A stretch of DNA of 64,000 bases from Flavobacterium sp. Lineage in GTDB: Bacteria; Bacteroidota; Bacteroidia; Flavobacteriales; Flavobacteriaceae. The notes under the pieces were generated by a model, which was given only the letters and a program-made list of their open reading frames with translations, made no database searches and had not been told where the DNA came from. The DNA lies in assembly GCA_021740105.1 (NCBI GenBank), contig JAIPAM010000008.1:1-64000 (forward strand). The letters run 5' to 3'. Below, piece after piece: positions 49,601-57,832 of this stretch; positions within the stretch are counted from its first letter, which is position 1; each line of letters begins with the position of its first letter. The translations under genes were made by a program, and so were the position numbers.

Positions 49601-49973
49601 CTTTAAATCTTTTTGCCGTTTCTTTAATTACTGCAAATGCTTCAGGAAGAATATCATTCAAAGTTTTTTCAGAAATATCGTAGGCTTCTTTTTCTAAAGC
49701 GTCAATTTCTATATATAAATCTTCTCTTTTGTCTATATCTTCAATAGTTTCAACTTCACTTTGTAGAGCAGCAATTTTTGCATCTTTTTCAGATCTAGCT
49801 TGTTTGATAAGTTCTTTAAAGTAAGCAGTTTTTGCTCTCAACTCATCATGGGATAATGATTCTAAAGCACTTTCAAACGATTTGATTTTAGTAATATTTC
49901 CTTGCAAAGCCTTTACATCTTGTTGTGATTTATCACCTACAAAGACTTTTAATATGCTGTTTATGAAACTCAT
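46632..49973 (-). CDS. secA: Preprotein translocase ATPase SecA (long Bacteroidota form)
   Basis: 1,113 residues against 901 in E. coli. DEAD motor motifs are intact: [17 protein letters not shown] (Walker A), [20 protein letters not shown] (Walker B region), [10 protein letters not shown] and [20 protein letters not shown]. The extra length is mostly an insertion of about 130 residues after residue 335 (containing [16 protein letters not shown]) and a C-terminal extension. The usual C-terminal zinc motif (CxCxnCH/CC) is absent; the protein ends TWVLVN. It drives export through SecYEG. Confidence 0.97.
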   Translation of the reverse strand: [1113 protein letters not shown]

Positions 49974-50014
49974 AATACGATTTCTATTTCAATTTATAAT
50001 ATGTGTGCAAATTA

Positions 50015-50044
50015 ACCAAAAAAAAAGCCTCGTTGGAGACTTTT
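50015..50044 (-). terminator. Terminator between DUF2795 and secA
   Basis: On the minus strand AAAGTCTC pairs with GAGGCTTT (one G-T pair) around CAAC, followed by seven T. It ends the DUF2795 transcript before secA, whose own candidate -7 box (TTAATTTG, one mismatch) follows at 50016-50009. Confidence 0.75.
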
Positions 50045-50063
50045 CATTGGTTTTAATATTTTT

Positions 50064-50285
50064 TTAATACTCATCCTCGTTCCAAAGATAATCTTCGTCC
50101 GTTGGATAATCAGGCCAAATTTCTTCCATTGATTCATAAATCTCTCCTTCATCCTCTATAGATTGCAGGTTCTCCACTACTTCAAGTGGCGCACCAGCTC
50201 TAATAGCGTAGTCAATAAGTTCGTCTTTGGTCGCAGGCCACGGCGCATCACTTAAATAAGATGCTAATTCTAATGTCCAATACAT
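50064..50285 (-). CDS. DUF2795 family small acidic protein
   Basis: 73 residues, very acidic at the C-terminus (DYPTDEDYLWNEDEY). The N-terminal segment WTLELASYLSDAPWPATKDE, then LIDYAIRAGAPLEVVENLQS, matches the DUF2795 fold. The family is short, cytoplasmic and of unknown function. It has its own -7 box (50315-50308) and a terminator, so it is expressed apart from secA. Confidence 0.9.
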   Translation of the reverse strand: MYWTLELASYLSDAPWPATKDELIDYAIRAGAPLEVVENLQSIEDEGEIYESMEEIWPDYPTDEDYLWNEDEY

Positions 50286-50307
50286 TTTTACTTATTTTTA
50301 GTTTATG

Positions 50308-50315
50308 CAAAAATA
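50308..50315 (-). promoter_or_regulatory. Putative -7 box for DUF2795
   Basis: TATTTTTG on the minus strand fits TAnnTTTG, 22 bp before the ATG. Confidence 0.5.
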
Positions 50316-50449
50316 ATTTTTTTACTTAAAAAGTCAAGTAAAATTCCATTTATTTTACAAAATAGTTAAGAACGTGATAAATACTACTTAAATTAAACAT
50401 TTAATTATATGATTTCCAATAAGTTAAATTATAAAAATAATTTTAAAAA

Positions 50450-51019
50450 TTACTTTCTTGGAATCCATTTAACTTCGGCAGCTTTTAGGTCGTAACTCAA
50501 CTTCCGTGCCAACACAAAAAGGTAGTCAGAAAGGCGGTTCAAGTACTTAATTGCGTTTTCATCTACCGGTTCATTATGATCTAAATGCACTGCTAAGCGT
50601 TCAGCGCGACGGCAAACACATCTTGCAATATGACAGTATGACACAGTCGTATGCCCGCCTGGTAATATAAAATGAGTCATTGGAGGAAGTGACTCTTCCA
50701 TATGGTCTATTTCTTTTTCTAAAAATTCAATATCACTTTCAACAATTCCTAAATTTTTCAATCGGAGCTCCCCATTTTTTTTTACTGCCTTTTCAGGAGG
50801 TGTTGCTAATATTGCTCCTACAGTAAACAAACGATCTTGAACTTCAATCAAAACTTCTTGGTAATGAGCATTCATTTCTTGATCGCGAAGTAAACCAATA
50901 TGTGAATTTAATTCGTCAACAGTTCCGTAACTTTCTATTCTAATATGGTCTTTTGGAACTCTTGTTCCTCCAAAAAGCGCCGTGGTTCCTGTATCTCCTG
51001 TTTTTGTATAAATTTTCAT
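50450..51019 (-). CDS. Cob(I)yrinic acid a,c-diamide adenosyltransferase, PduO type
   Basis: 189 residues. The PduO-type fold shows KIYTKTGDTGTTALFGGTRV with the ATP-binding TGDxGTT motif, YGTVDELNSHIGLLRD, and the C-terminal RCVCRRAERLAVHL block with the key Arg and Glu. It converts cob(I)alamin to adenosylcobalamin, for use by methylmalonyl-CoA mutase or similar enzymes. The full cobalamin pathway is not in this window. It lies 9 bp after the ABC ATPase gene on the same strand. Confidence 0.94.
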   Translation of the reverse strand: MKIYTKTGDTGTTALFGGTRVPKDHIRIESYGTVDELNSHIGLLRDQEMNAHYQEVLIEVQDRLFTVGAILATPPEKAVKKNGELRLKNLGIVESDIEFLEKEIDHMEESLPPMTHFILPGGHTTVSYCHIARCVCRRAERLAVHLDHNEPVDENAIKYLNRLSDYLFVLARKLSYDLKAAEVKWIPRK

Positions 51020-51028
51020 TTTACCGAT

Positions 51029-51721
51029 TTAGTTTTTATTATTGGTATCGCTTTCAATTAGGCCATCCCGTAAACGGATCACGCGGTGCGCATAAGCTGC
51101 AACCTCTTCTTCGTGAGTTACGATAATTACCGTATTTCCTAATTTATGAATAGCACCAAATAATTTCATGATTTCTTCCGATGTTTTACTATCTAAATTA
51201 CCTGTAGGCTCATCGGCTAGAATAATCGAAGGTTTGTTTACTAATGCTCTTGCCACTGCAACACGCTGGCGTTGTCCTCCTGAAAGTTGGTTGGGTTGGT
51301 GGTCCATTCTATCTGATAGTCCCACTTGCTTTAGTACTTCTTCTGCTCGAATCATTCTGTCTGCTTTGGAGTATCCAGCATAGACCATTGGTAATGCAAC
51401 ATTGTCTAAAGCGGTTGTTCGAGGTAACAGATTGAAAGTTTGAAATACAAAACCAATTTCCTTATTGCGAATTTCTGCTAGTTCATCGTCGTGCATTTTA
51501 CTAACATCTTTTCCGTTTAATATGTAACTTCCAGAAGTAGGAGTGTCCAAACAACCTAAAAGATTCATTAATGTAGATTTTCCTGAACCTGAAGGCCCCA
51601 TTAATGCTACATATTCTCCCTTATTTATTTCTAAATCAATTCCTTTTAGAACGTAAACAATTTCGTTTCCTAGAACGAAATCTCTTTTTATATTGGTGAT
51701 TTGAATTAGTGGTTTTGCCAT
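51029..51721 (-). CDS. LolD/MacB-family ABC transporter ATP-binding protein
   Basis: 230 residues, one ABC domain. Walker [21 protein letters not shown], signature [15 protein letters not shown], Walker [14 protein letters not shown] and the H-loop VTHEEEVA are all intact. The [13 protein letters not shown] and [13 protein letters not shown] features place it in the MacB/LolD/FtsE group. No permease gene is adjacent, so the partner may be encoded elsewhere. The ATR gene follows 9 bp downstream, but a functional link to cobalamin is not indicated. Confidence 0.92.
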   Translation of the reverse strand: MAKPLIQITNIKRDFVLGNEIVYVLKGIDLEINKGEYVALMGPSGSGKSTLMNLLGCLDTPTSGSYILNGKDVSKMHDDELAEIRNKEIGFVFQTFNLLPRTTALDNVALPMVYAGYSKADRMIRAEEVLKQVGLSDRMDHQPNQLSGGQRQRVAVARALVNKPSIILADEPTGNLDSKTSEEIMKLFGAIHKLGNTVIIVTHEEEVAAYAHRVIRLRDGLIESDTNNKN

Positions 51722-51832
51722 TTTTATTTGGAATTCAATAGGTGTTAGTTTTCTTTATTTTATTTTAGGCATTAAAAGTACAAAAAGGAAGTATCGAATT
51801 CCTAATTACTTGTCTTTTTTTAACGTTTTGAT

Positions 51833-52327
51833 TTATACTCGAATGGTAAAATGTTCTTTTACTTGTTCCTTTCTAATAAAAGCGAAACCAAATGAATAGG
51901 TATCAATTGTAACATTAAAATTAGAATTTGCAACCGCTGATTTCCATTGTATTTCAGTTGCTTTGGAATAATGTGGGTTCTCGAAAATTACACAAGTATC
52001 ATTATTTGCTAAAGCAATAATTGAATTTAATTCCATACTATTTGCTTTTAAGTAGTAGGAATCAATATAAATAAAATCAATTTTTGAAGGAAGTTTTTTA
52101 TTATTTTCCGAAATATAAATCCCTTCTTGAAATTGGAAATAATGAAATAATCGATTTAATAATTTCCCTTTTTTAGTCTTGGTTTCCAAATGGGGAAAAT
52201 AAGGTTTAAAGGTTGTTTTGTCGTAAAAACATTTGGTAACCAATAAAAACACAAAAGGGGAATGTACTCCATGTTCATTTTTGGAATTCCAAAGAAATTT
52301 CAGATATGATGTTATAAGTTGTATCAC
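51833..52327 (-). CDS. Shortened class I methyltransferase-like protein lacking the SAM-binding region
   Basis: 164 residues from a GTG start. The N-terminus (ITSYLKFLWNSKNEHGVHSP) and the C-terminus (RKEQVKEHFTIRV) match, from memory, the ends of a flavobacterial class I SAM methyltransferase of about 235-250 residues. The middle of that family, with the LEIGTSLG-type motif I and the next helix, is missing: RLFHYFQFQEG leads almost directly into KIDFIYIDSYY. So it probably cannot bind SAM. The frame is open and codon use is ordinary, so it may be a shrunken functional protein rather than a dead gene. Confidence 0.75.
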   Translation of the reverse strand: MIQLITSYLKFLWNSKNEHGVHSPFVFLLVTKCFYDKTTFKPYFPHLETKTKKGKLLNRLFHYFQFQEGIYISENNKKLPSKIDFIYIDSYYLKANSMELNSIIALANNDTCVIFENPHYSKATEIQWKSAVANSNFNVTIDTYSFGFAFIRKEQVKEHFTIRV

Positions 52328-52431
52328 TAAGTTTCACTAAGTTTGGCACAAAATTACACAAAGAAATAAAAAGAAAGCTTTGAAAAACTTAATGTTTTCT
52401 CTTTGTTAATCTTTGTGAAATAGTAAAAAAA

Positions 52432-54294
52432 TTATCCTTCCATTTTACTGGATAGTTCGAACCATCGTTCTTCTTTTGATTCTATTTTATTGAGAATATT
52501 TTTCAATTCATTGGCCTTTTTCTCAATAGCATCAGCTTCTATTTTTCCGTCTGAAAATAATTGCTCAATTTTAGCCTTTTCAATTTCTAAATCCTTGATA
52601 TCTCTTTCAATTTTCTGAAATTCTTTCTGCTCATTGAATGTCAAATTTCCTGTTGGATTGTTTTGTTTCCAATCTTTCTTCTCTGTTTTGTTGTCCTCTT
52701 TTTGTGCAACGTCAACACTATCTTCATAGGCTCTAAAATCGGAGTAATTCCCAGGAAAATTCTCAATTTCCCCTTGACCTCTAAAAACAAATAAATGATC
52801 TACAATTTTATCCATAAAGTAACGATCGTGTGACACTACAAGCAAACATCCAGGGAAATCTAAAAGAAAACTCTCTAATACATTCAACGTTACAATGTCC
52901 AAATCGTTTGTTGGTTCATCGAGTATTAAAAAATTCGGATTCTGAATTAAAACCGTACACAAATACAAACGTTTCAATTCACCACCACTCAATTTCTCAA
53001 CGTAATCGTACTGCTTTTTGCTATCAAATAAAAACCGTTCCAATAACTGCGATGCCGATATAATTTTTCCTTTGGTTAATGGGATGTATTCGCCGTACTC
53101 CTTAATCACATCTATTACCCGTTGTGCCGGTTTTGGGTTGATACCGCTTTGCGTGTAATACCCAATTTTAATAGTTTCTCCCACAACTACTTTTCCACTA
53201 TCAAGTGGTAATGTACCTGTAAGTAAATTTAAAAAAGTAGATTTTCCTGTTCCGTTTTTACCAATAATTCCAATGCGTTCCCCACGTTGAAAATCAAAAT
53301 CAAAATTATCTAAAATGACGTGGTCTTTAAATTTCTTTGAAATTTTGTGAAGCTCAATAATTTTACTTCCCATTCTTTCCATGTTTATTTCCAGTTCCAC
53401 AACATTATCTTTTCTTCTACTTTGCGCTTTCTCCTTTATCACGTAAAAATCATCTTGTCGAGATTTAGATTTGGTAGTTCTCGCTTTTGGTTGGCGACGC
53501 ATCCATTCTAGTTCCTTTACAAAAAGATTTTGGGCCTTGTCAATACTCGAATTTTCAGAAGCTATTCGTTCTTCTTTTTTCTCTAAATAGTAGGAATAAT
53601 TCCCTTTGTATTGGTATATTTTTCCGTTGTCTAATTCTATAATTTCATTACAAACGCGCTCTAAAAAGAAACGGTCGTGCGTTACCATAAACAGCGTTAT
53701 ATTTTCTTTGGCAAAATAACTTTCCAGCCATTCAATCATTTCTAAATCCAAGTGATTGGTAGGTTCATCGAGGATTAACAAGTCGGGACGATTAATTAAT
53801 ATAATTGCTAATGACAATCTTTTTTTCTGTCCACCAGAAAGATTTTTAACTTTTAATTTAAAATCCTCCAACTTCAATTTGAACAATATTTGCTTGTATT
53901 GGGTTTCAAAATCCCAAGCATTGTATTGGTCCATTCCGTCAAAAGCTTTTTGATACGCTTCTTGGTCATCCGGATTTTCTAAAGCTTTTTCATAGGCTTC
54001 AATCACCTTTAAGGTTTCATTATCAGAAGCGAAAATGCTCTCTTCAATAGTCAATTCGTCCTGTAATTTATTATCTTGAGATAAAAAAGCCATTCTTATA
54101 CTCTTTCTTAAAACCACCTGCCCAGTATCTGGTTCGTCAAAACCATTGATAATATTCATAATGGTAGTTTTTCCAGAACCGTTTTTGGCTATGAAGGCAA
54201 TTTTTTGGTCTTTATTGATCCCAAAAGAAATGTTTTCAAAAAGTGTTTTTTCTCCAAATGATTTAGAGATATTTTCAACAGATAAATAATTCAC
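52432..54294 (-). CDS. uup: ABC-F ATPase, Uup type
   Basis: 620 residues from GTG at 54294 (MNYLSVENISKSFG). Two ABC domains are present: Walker A AKNGSGKTTIMNII and GKNGTGKSTFLNLL, signatures LSGGQKKRLSLA and LSGGELKRLYLC, and Walker B LLILDEPTNHLD and FLILDEPTNDLD. The linker between them and a C-terminal coiled coil of about 65 residues (IERDIKDLEIEKAKIEQL) are typical of Uup. There is no membrane domain. ABC-F proteins act on the ribosome. A longer frame from 54357 crosses the likely promoter and is rejected. Confidence 0.95.
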   Translation of the reverse strand: MNYLSVENISKSFGEKTLFENISFGINKDQKIAFIAKNGSGKTTIMNIINGFDEPDTGQVVLRKSIRMAFLSQDNKLQDELTIEESIFASDNETLKVIEAYEKALENPDDQEAYQKAFDGMDQYNAWDFETQYKQILFKLKLEDFKLKVKNLSGGQKKRLSLAIILINRPDLLILDEPTNHLDLEMIEWLESYFAKENITLFMVTHDRFFLERVCNEIIELDNGKIYQYKGNYSYYLEKKEERIASENSSIDKAQNLFVKELEWMRRQPKARTTKSKSRQDDFYVIKEKAQSRRKDNVVELEINMERMGSKIIELHKISKKFKDHVILDNFDFDFQRGERIGIIGKNGTGKSTFLNLLTGTLPLDSGKVVVGETIKIGYYTQSGINPKPAQRVIDVIKEYGEYIPLTKGKIISASQLLERFLFDSKKQYDYVEKLSGGELKRLYLCTVLIQNPNFLILDEPTNDLDIVTLNVLESFLLDFPGCLLVVSHDRYFMDKIVDHLFVFRGQGEIENFPGNYSDFRAYEDSVDVAQKEDNKTEKKDWKQNNPTGNLTFNEQKEFQKIERDIKDLEIEKAKIEQLFSDGKIEADAIEKKANELKNILNKIESKEERWFELSSKMEG

Positions 54295-54310
54295 AAGTGT
54301 AATTTTTTTG

Positions 54311-54318
54311 CAAAAGTA
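54311..54318 (-). promoter_or_regulatory. uup -7 box that decides the start
   Basis: TACTTTTG on the minus strand matches TAnnTTTG, 16 bp before the GTG at 54294 and inside the rejected upstream frame. Confidence 0.55.
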
Positions 54319-54350
54319 AGCTATTGTATTGAAACTTGTTGCTCTTAAAC

Positions 54351-54382
54351 TTTGCAACTTTACAACTTAAAATATATCTTTG
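54351..54382 (+). promoter_or_regulatory. Promoter of the glycosyltransferase gene, nearly leaderless
   Basis: TTTG (54351-54354) and TATCTTTG (54375-54382) are 20 bp apart, close to the ideal 19. The ATG at 54387 lies only 4 bp after the -7 box, so the transcript would start at or next to the ATG. Confidence 0.65.
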
Positions 54383-54386
54383 AAAA

Positions 54387-55547
54387 ATGCAATTATCAGT
54401 TATCATTCTTAATTATAATGTACGCTACTTTTTGGAGCAATGTGTTGCGAGTGTTCAAGAGGCTCTTACCAACATTGATAGCGAAATTATAGTGGTTGAT
54501 AATCATTCTTCGGATGACAGTTGCGAAATGATCAAGTCTAGATTTCCAGACGTCAAACTCATTAAAAACAATTCTAATCTAGGCTTTCCGAAAGGCAATA
54601 ATATTGGGGTGGCTCAGGCCAAAGGAGATTATATTTGTATATTAAATCCGGATACTGTTGTTCCAGAAGATACCTTTGAAAAGATTCTCGCATTTGCTGA
54701 AAAGCAAGCAAATCTTGGAATTGTTGGATGTAAATTAATAGACGGTTCTGGTAATTTTTTACCAGAAAGTAAACGAGGTATTCCAACTCCTTTTGTAGCG
54801 TTAACCAAAATTTTTGGGCTTTATAAATTATTTCCAAATTGGAGATTTTTCAATCGTTATTATGCCGAACATTTATCGGAAAATGAAACGGGTGAAGTGG
54901 AGATTTTGGTTGGTGCCTTTATGGTAATGAAGCGCGATTTATACAATGAAATGGGTGGATTTGATGAAAATTGCTTTATGTATTCTGATGATATTGATTT
55001 ATCCTACATGGCCTTGAAAAGTGGAAAATCGAATTATTACTTTCATGAAACTTCCGTTATACATTATAAAGGGGAAAGTACTGTAAGAGATGGTTTGTAC
55101 ATGAAGCGATTTCGAGAAGCGATGCAGTTTTTTTATAATAAGCACTATAAAAATTCAGTGGAATTTGTTTTTTTTATTGAAATAGGAGCGTTATTTTTTG
55201 CTTTGATTAAGAAAAATCAGAGAAATGTTAAGCCGATCGAGGTGGATGATTACATTTTGATTTCGGAAGATGAAAATTTGAAGAATAAATTAGAAAAACA
55301 ATTGAATAAAAAATTAATTTGGGAAACTAAATTAGATTCAAATGCCTTATTTTCGCATAGAAATAATAGTAAAAAACAAACAGAGATTCTATTGGATAAT
55401 GCTTTTTTTTCATTTAAAGCGATTATTTCCTTTTTAGAAATACATAAAAATCAAGGTTTTACCTTTAAAATTATTCCTAAAAACACACCATTTATGATTG
55501 GAAGTAACAATAGTAACGATAAGGGAATAGTTGTAAAAATTGATTAA
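54387..55547 (+). CDS. GT2 rhamnosyl/galactofuranosyl-type glycosyltransferase
   Basis: 386 residues. The GT2 domain has LSVIILNYNVRYFLEQCVAS, VVDNHSSDDS, NLGFPKGNNIGVAQAKGDYI, the metal-binding ILNPDTVVP and the later FDENCFMYSDDIDLSYMALK with the acid-base Asp residues. This is the WbbL/rhamnosyltransferase-like subgroup of lipid-linked glycan synthesis. The C-terminal 130 residues are a less conserved, mixed alpha-beta extension. The acceptor is unknown. It has its own promoter, divergent from uup. Confidence 0.88.
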   Translation: MQLSVIILNYNVRYFLEQCVASVQEALTNIDSEIIVVDNHSSDDSCEMIKSRFPDVKLIKNNSNLGFPKGNNIGVAQAKGDYICILNPDTVVPEDTFEKILAFAEKQANLGIVGCKLIDGSGNFLPESKRGIPTPFVALTKIFGLYKLFPNWRFFNRYYAEHLSENETGEVEILVGAFMVMKRDLYNEMGGFDENCFMYSDDIDLSYMALKSGKSNYYFHETSVIHYKGESTVRDGLYMKRFREAMQFFYNKHYKNSVEFVFFIEIGALFFALIKKNQRNVKPIEVDDYILISEDENLKNKLEKQLNKKLIWETKLDSNALFSHRNNSKKQTEILLDNAFFSFKAIISFLEIHKNQGFTFKIIPKNTPFMIGSNNSNDKGIVVKID

Positions 55548-55584
55548 TATTTCATATAGTGCAGTAATTATTCATATTAATTAG

Positions 55585-55592
55585 TAATTTTG
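55585..55592 (+). promoter_or_regulatory. Putative -7 box for the E2 gene
   Basis: TAATTTTG fits TAnnTTTG, 37 bp before the E2 ATG. Confidence 0.5.
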
Positions 55593-55629
55593 CAAAACGA
55601 ATACACAAAAACAACTTTAGTTTAAGAAT

Positions 55630-56919
55630 ATGGCAAAGTTTGAATTGAAATTACCAAAAATGGGAGAAAGCGTTGCTGAAGCAACGATTACCAATTGGTT
55701 GAAAAAAGTTGGAGATAAAATTGAAATCGATGAAGCGGTTTTAGAAATTGCTACCGACAAAGTAGATAGTGAAATACCTTCTGAAATTTCAGGTGTTTTA
55801 TCTGAAATACTCTTTAATGTAGATGATATTGTTAAAGTAGGACAAACAATTGCAATTATTGAAACTGAAGGTCAAAATGCCTCTCCAGTAATTGCGGCTT
55901 CAGAAGTTGCTCCTGAAAGTGTTGTTGCTGTCGAGGAAATTATCGAAAAAGCAATTGCTGTTGTATCTGAATCAGCTAATTTTTCAAGTTCAGACAAATT
56001 CTTTTCTCCATTAGTTAAAAATATTGCCAAGCAAGAAGGAATTTCATTGGCGGAATTAGAAGCTATAAATGGTTCAGGCAAAGAAGGTCGAGTAACTAAA
56101 GAAGATATTTTAAAATTCGTTGAGAATCGTAAATCTAATGTTGCTGCTCCAGTTTCAATTCCATCAACGAGCAACCAACAAACAAAAGCAGCTCCAGTTT
56201 CTGTAAATGGTGGTGATGAAATTGTAGAAATGGATAGAATGCGCAAGCTGATTTCTGGATATATGATGGCTTCAATCAATACTTCTGCTCACGTGCAGTC
56301 CTTTATAGAAGTGGATGTCACCAATATTTGGAAATGGCGTGAGAAAAACAAAAATGCTTTTGAAAAGAGAGAGGGTGAGAAGCTGACTTTTACTCCAATT
56401 TTTATGGAAGCGGTTGCCAAAGCGTTAAAAGATTTTCCGGGAATGAATATTTCTGTGGATGGCGAATATATAATCAAAAAGAAAAACATCAATTTGGGAA
56501 TGGCTGCGGCTTTACCTAATGGCAATTTGATTGTTCCTGTTATAAAAAATGCCGACCAATTGAATTTAGTTGGAATGGCAAAAGCAGTTAACGATTTAGG
56601 AAACCGAGCAAAAGAAGGTAAACTAAAACCAGACGATACGCAAGGAGGAACTTATACGGTAACCAATGTAGGAACCTTTGGAAGTGTTTTTGGAACACCA
56701 ATTATCAATCAGCCGCAAGTGGGTATTTTGGCATTGGGTGCTATTCGTAAAGTGCCAGCAGTTATTGAAACTCCCGAAGGAGATTTCATCGGAATTCGCA
56801 ACAAAATGTTTTTGTCACACAGTTACGATCACCGCGTGGTGGACGGAGCGCTTGGCGGAAGTTTTGTGAAACGCGTTGCGGATTATCTTGAAGCATTTGA
56901 TATCAATAGAGAATTTTAA
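55630..56919 (+). CDS. 2-oxoacid dehydrogenase E2 (dihydrolipoamide acyltransferase)
   Basis: 429 residues in three parts: a lipoyl domain (about 1-80) with the lipoyl Lys in EIATDKVDSEIPSE; an E1/E3-binding domain (about 120-160) with SPLVKNIAKQEGI and GSGKEGRVTKEDIL; and the catalytic domain (about 195-429) with the active-site HSYDHRVVDGALGG near the end. It is probably the branched-chain 2-oxoacid complex E2; E1 and E3 are not adjacent, so this is inference. The lipA product in this window would supply its lipoyl cofactor. Confidence 0.93.
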   Translation: MAKFELKLPKMGESVAEATITNWLKKVGDKIEIDEAVLEIATDKVDSEIPSEISGVLSEILFNVDDIVKVGQTIAIIETEGQNASPVIAASEVAPESVVAVEEIIEKAIAVVSESANFSSSDKFFSPLVKNIAKQEGISLAELEAINGSGKEGRVTKEDILKFVENRKSNVAAPVSIPSTSNQQTKAAPVSVNGGDEIVEMDRMRKLISGYMMASINTSAHVQSFIEVDVTNIWKWREKNKNAFEKREGEKLTFTPIFMEAVAKALKDFPGMNISVDGEYIIKKKNINLGMAAALPNGNLIVPVIKNADQLNLVGMAKAVNDLGNRAKEGKLKPDDTQGGTYTVTNVGTFGSVFGTPIINQPQVGILALGAIRKVPAVIETPEGDFIGIRNKMFLSHSYDHRVVDGALGGSFVKRVADYLEAFDINREF

Positions 56920-56948
56920 TAGTTCTTAAAATAAATTATATTTTTTTG

Positions 56949-56980
56949 AAACCCATCTGTTTATTCCGATGGGTTTTTTA
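56949..56980 (+). terminator. Terminator after the E2 gene
   Basis: A 9-bp stem, AAACCCATC / GATGGGTTT, around a 10-nt loop, followed by TTTATTTTTT. Confidence 0.85.
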
Positions 56981-57003
56981 TTTTTTATATTGTTTTATAA
57001 AAG

Positions 57004-57011
57004 TATATTTG
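57004..57011 (+). promoter_or_regulatory. Putative -7 box for the exonuclease gene
   Basis: TATATTTG matches TAnnTTTG, 20 bp before the ATG at 57032. Confidence 0.55.
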
Positions 57012-57031
57012 TTTTTTTTAAACAATAGAAT

Positions 57032-57802
57032 ATGGAATTAAAATTAACCCGACCGATTTGCTTTTTTGATCTTGAAACTACCGGTATTGATGTGGCTAAA
57101 GACAGAATTGTAGAAATTGCAATTTTCAAGGTTTTCCCAAATGGGAATAAGGAAAGTAAGACGTGGTTAGTTAATCCTACGGTTCCAATTCCACCACAAT
57201 CCACAGCTGTTCATGGGATATCTAATGAAAAAGTGGCAAATGAACCTACCTTTAAAGAATTAGCGCCTGTTATTTACAATATGATTAAAGACAGTGATTT
57301 AGCAGGTTACAATTCCGATCGATTTGACATTCCGTTATTGGCGGAAGAATTGTTGCGTGTTGGAGTTGATTTTGATATGAAAGGACGAGTGTCGGTTGAT
57401 GTTCAGACGGTATTTCACAAAAAGGAAGAACGAACTTTGAGTGCGGCATTGAAATTTTATTGTGGGGAAGATTTGGTCAATGCTCATTCCGCTGAAGCAG
57501 ATACGATGGCGACTTACGAGATTTTGAAAGCGCAATTGGATCGTTATTCCGATTTGGAAAATGATATGAAAGTTTTATCAGAGTTTACCACGAGAAAAAA
57601 GAATGCTGATTTTGCTGGTATGATTGCTTTTGATGAAGATGGCGATGAGGTTTTTAATTTTGGAAAACACAAAGGAGTAAAAGTAAATGCCGTTTTGGAA
57701 GCAGAACCAGGTTATTACAGTTGGATTCAAAACGCTGATTTTCCGTTGTATACTAAGAAAATTCTAACAGCAATTAAGCTCAGAAAATTGAATACAAAAT
57801 AA
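57032..57802 (+). CDS. DEDDh 3'-5' exonuclease (DnaQ-like)
   Basis: 256 residues. The DEDDh exonuclease motifs are Exo I CFFDLETTGID, Exo II GYNSDRFDIPLL and Exo III HSAEADTMATYE with the general-base His and the last Asp. An extra C-terminal region of about 70 residues (FNFGKHKGVKVNAVLEAEPG, then YYSWI) resembles the putative quorum-sensing-regulated factor/exodeoxyribonuclease X C-terminal domain that occurs in Bacteroidota DnaQ-like proteins. It may act in DNA repair or as a proofreading subunit; the link to a polymerase is not shown. Confidence 0.92.
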   Translation: MELKLTRPICFFDLETTGIDVAKDRIVEIAIFKVFPNGNKESKTWLVNPTVPIPPQSTAVHGISNEKVANEPTFKELAPVIYNMIKDSDLAGYNSDRFDIPLLAEELLRVGVDFDMKGRVSVDVQTVFHKKEERTLSAALKFYCGEDLVNAHSAEADTMATYEILKAQLDRYSDLENDMKVLSEFTTRKKNADFAGMIAFDEDGDEVFNFGKHKGVKVNAVLEAEPGYYSWIQNADFPLYTKKILTAIKLRKLNTK

Positions 57803-57832
57803 AAACGATTGAGTTAATTTAAACAAAATATC

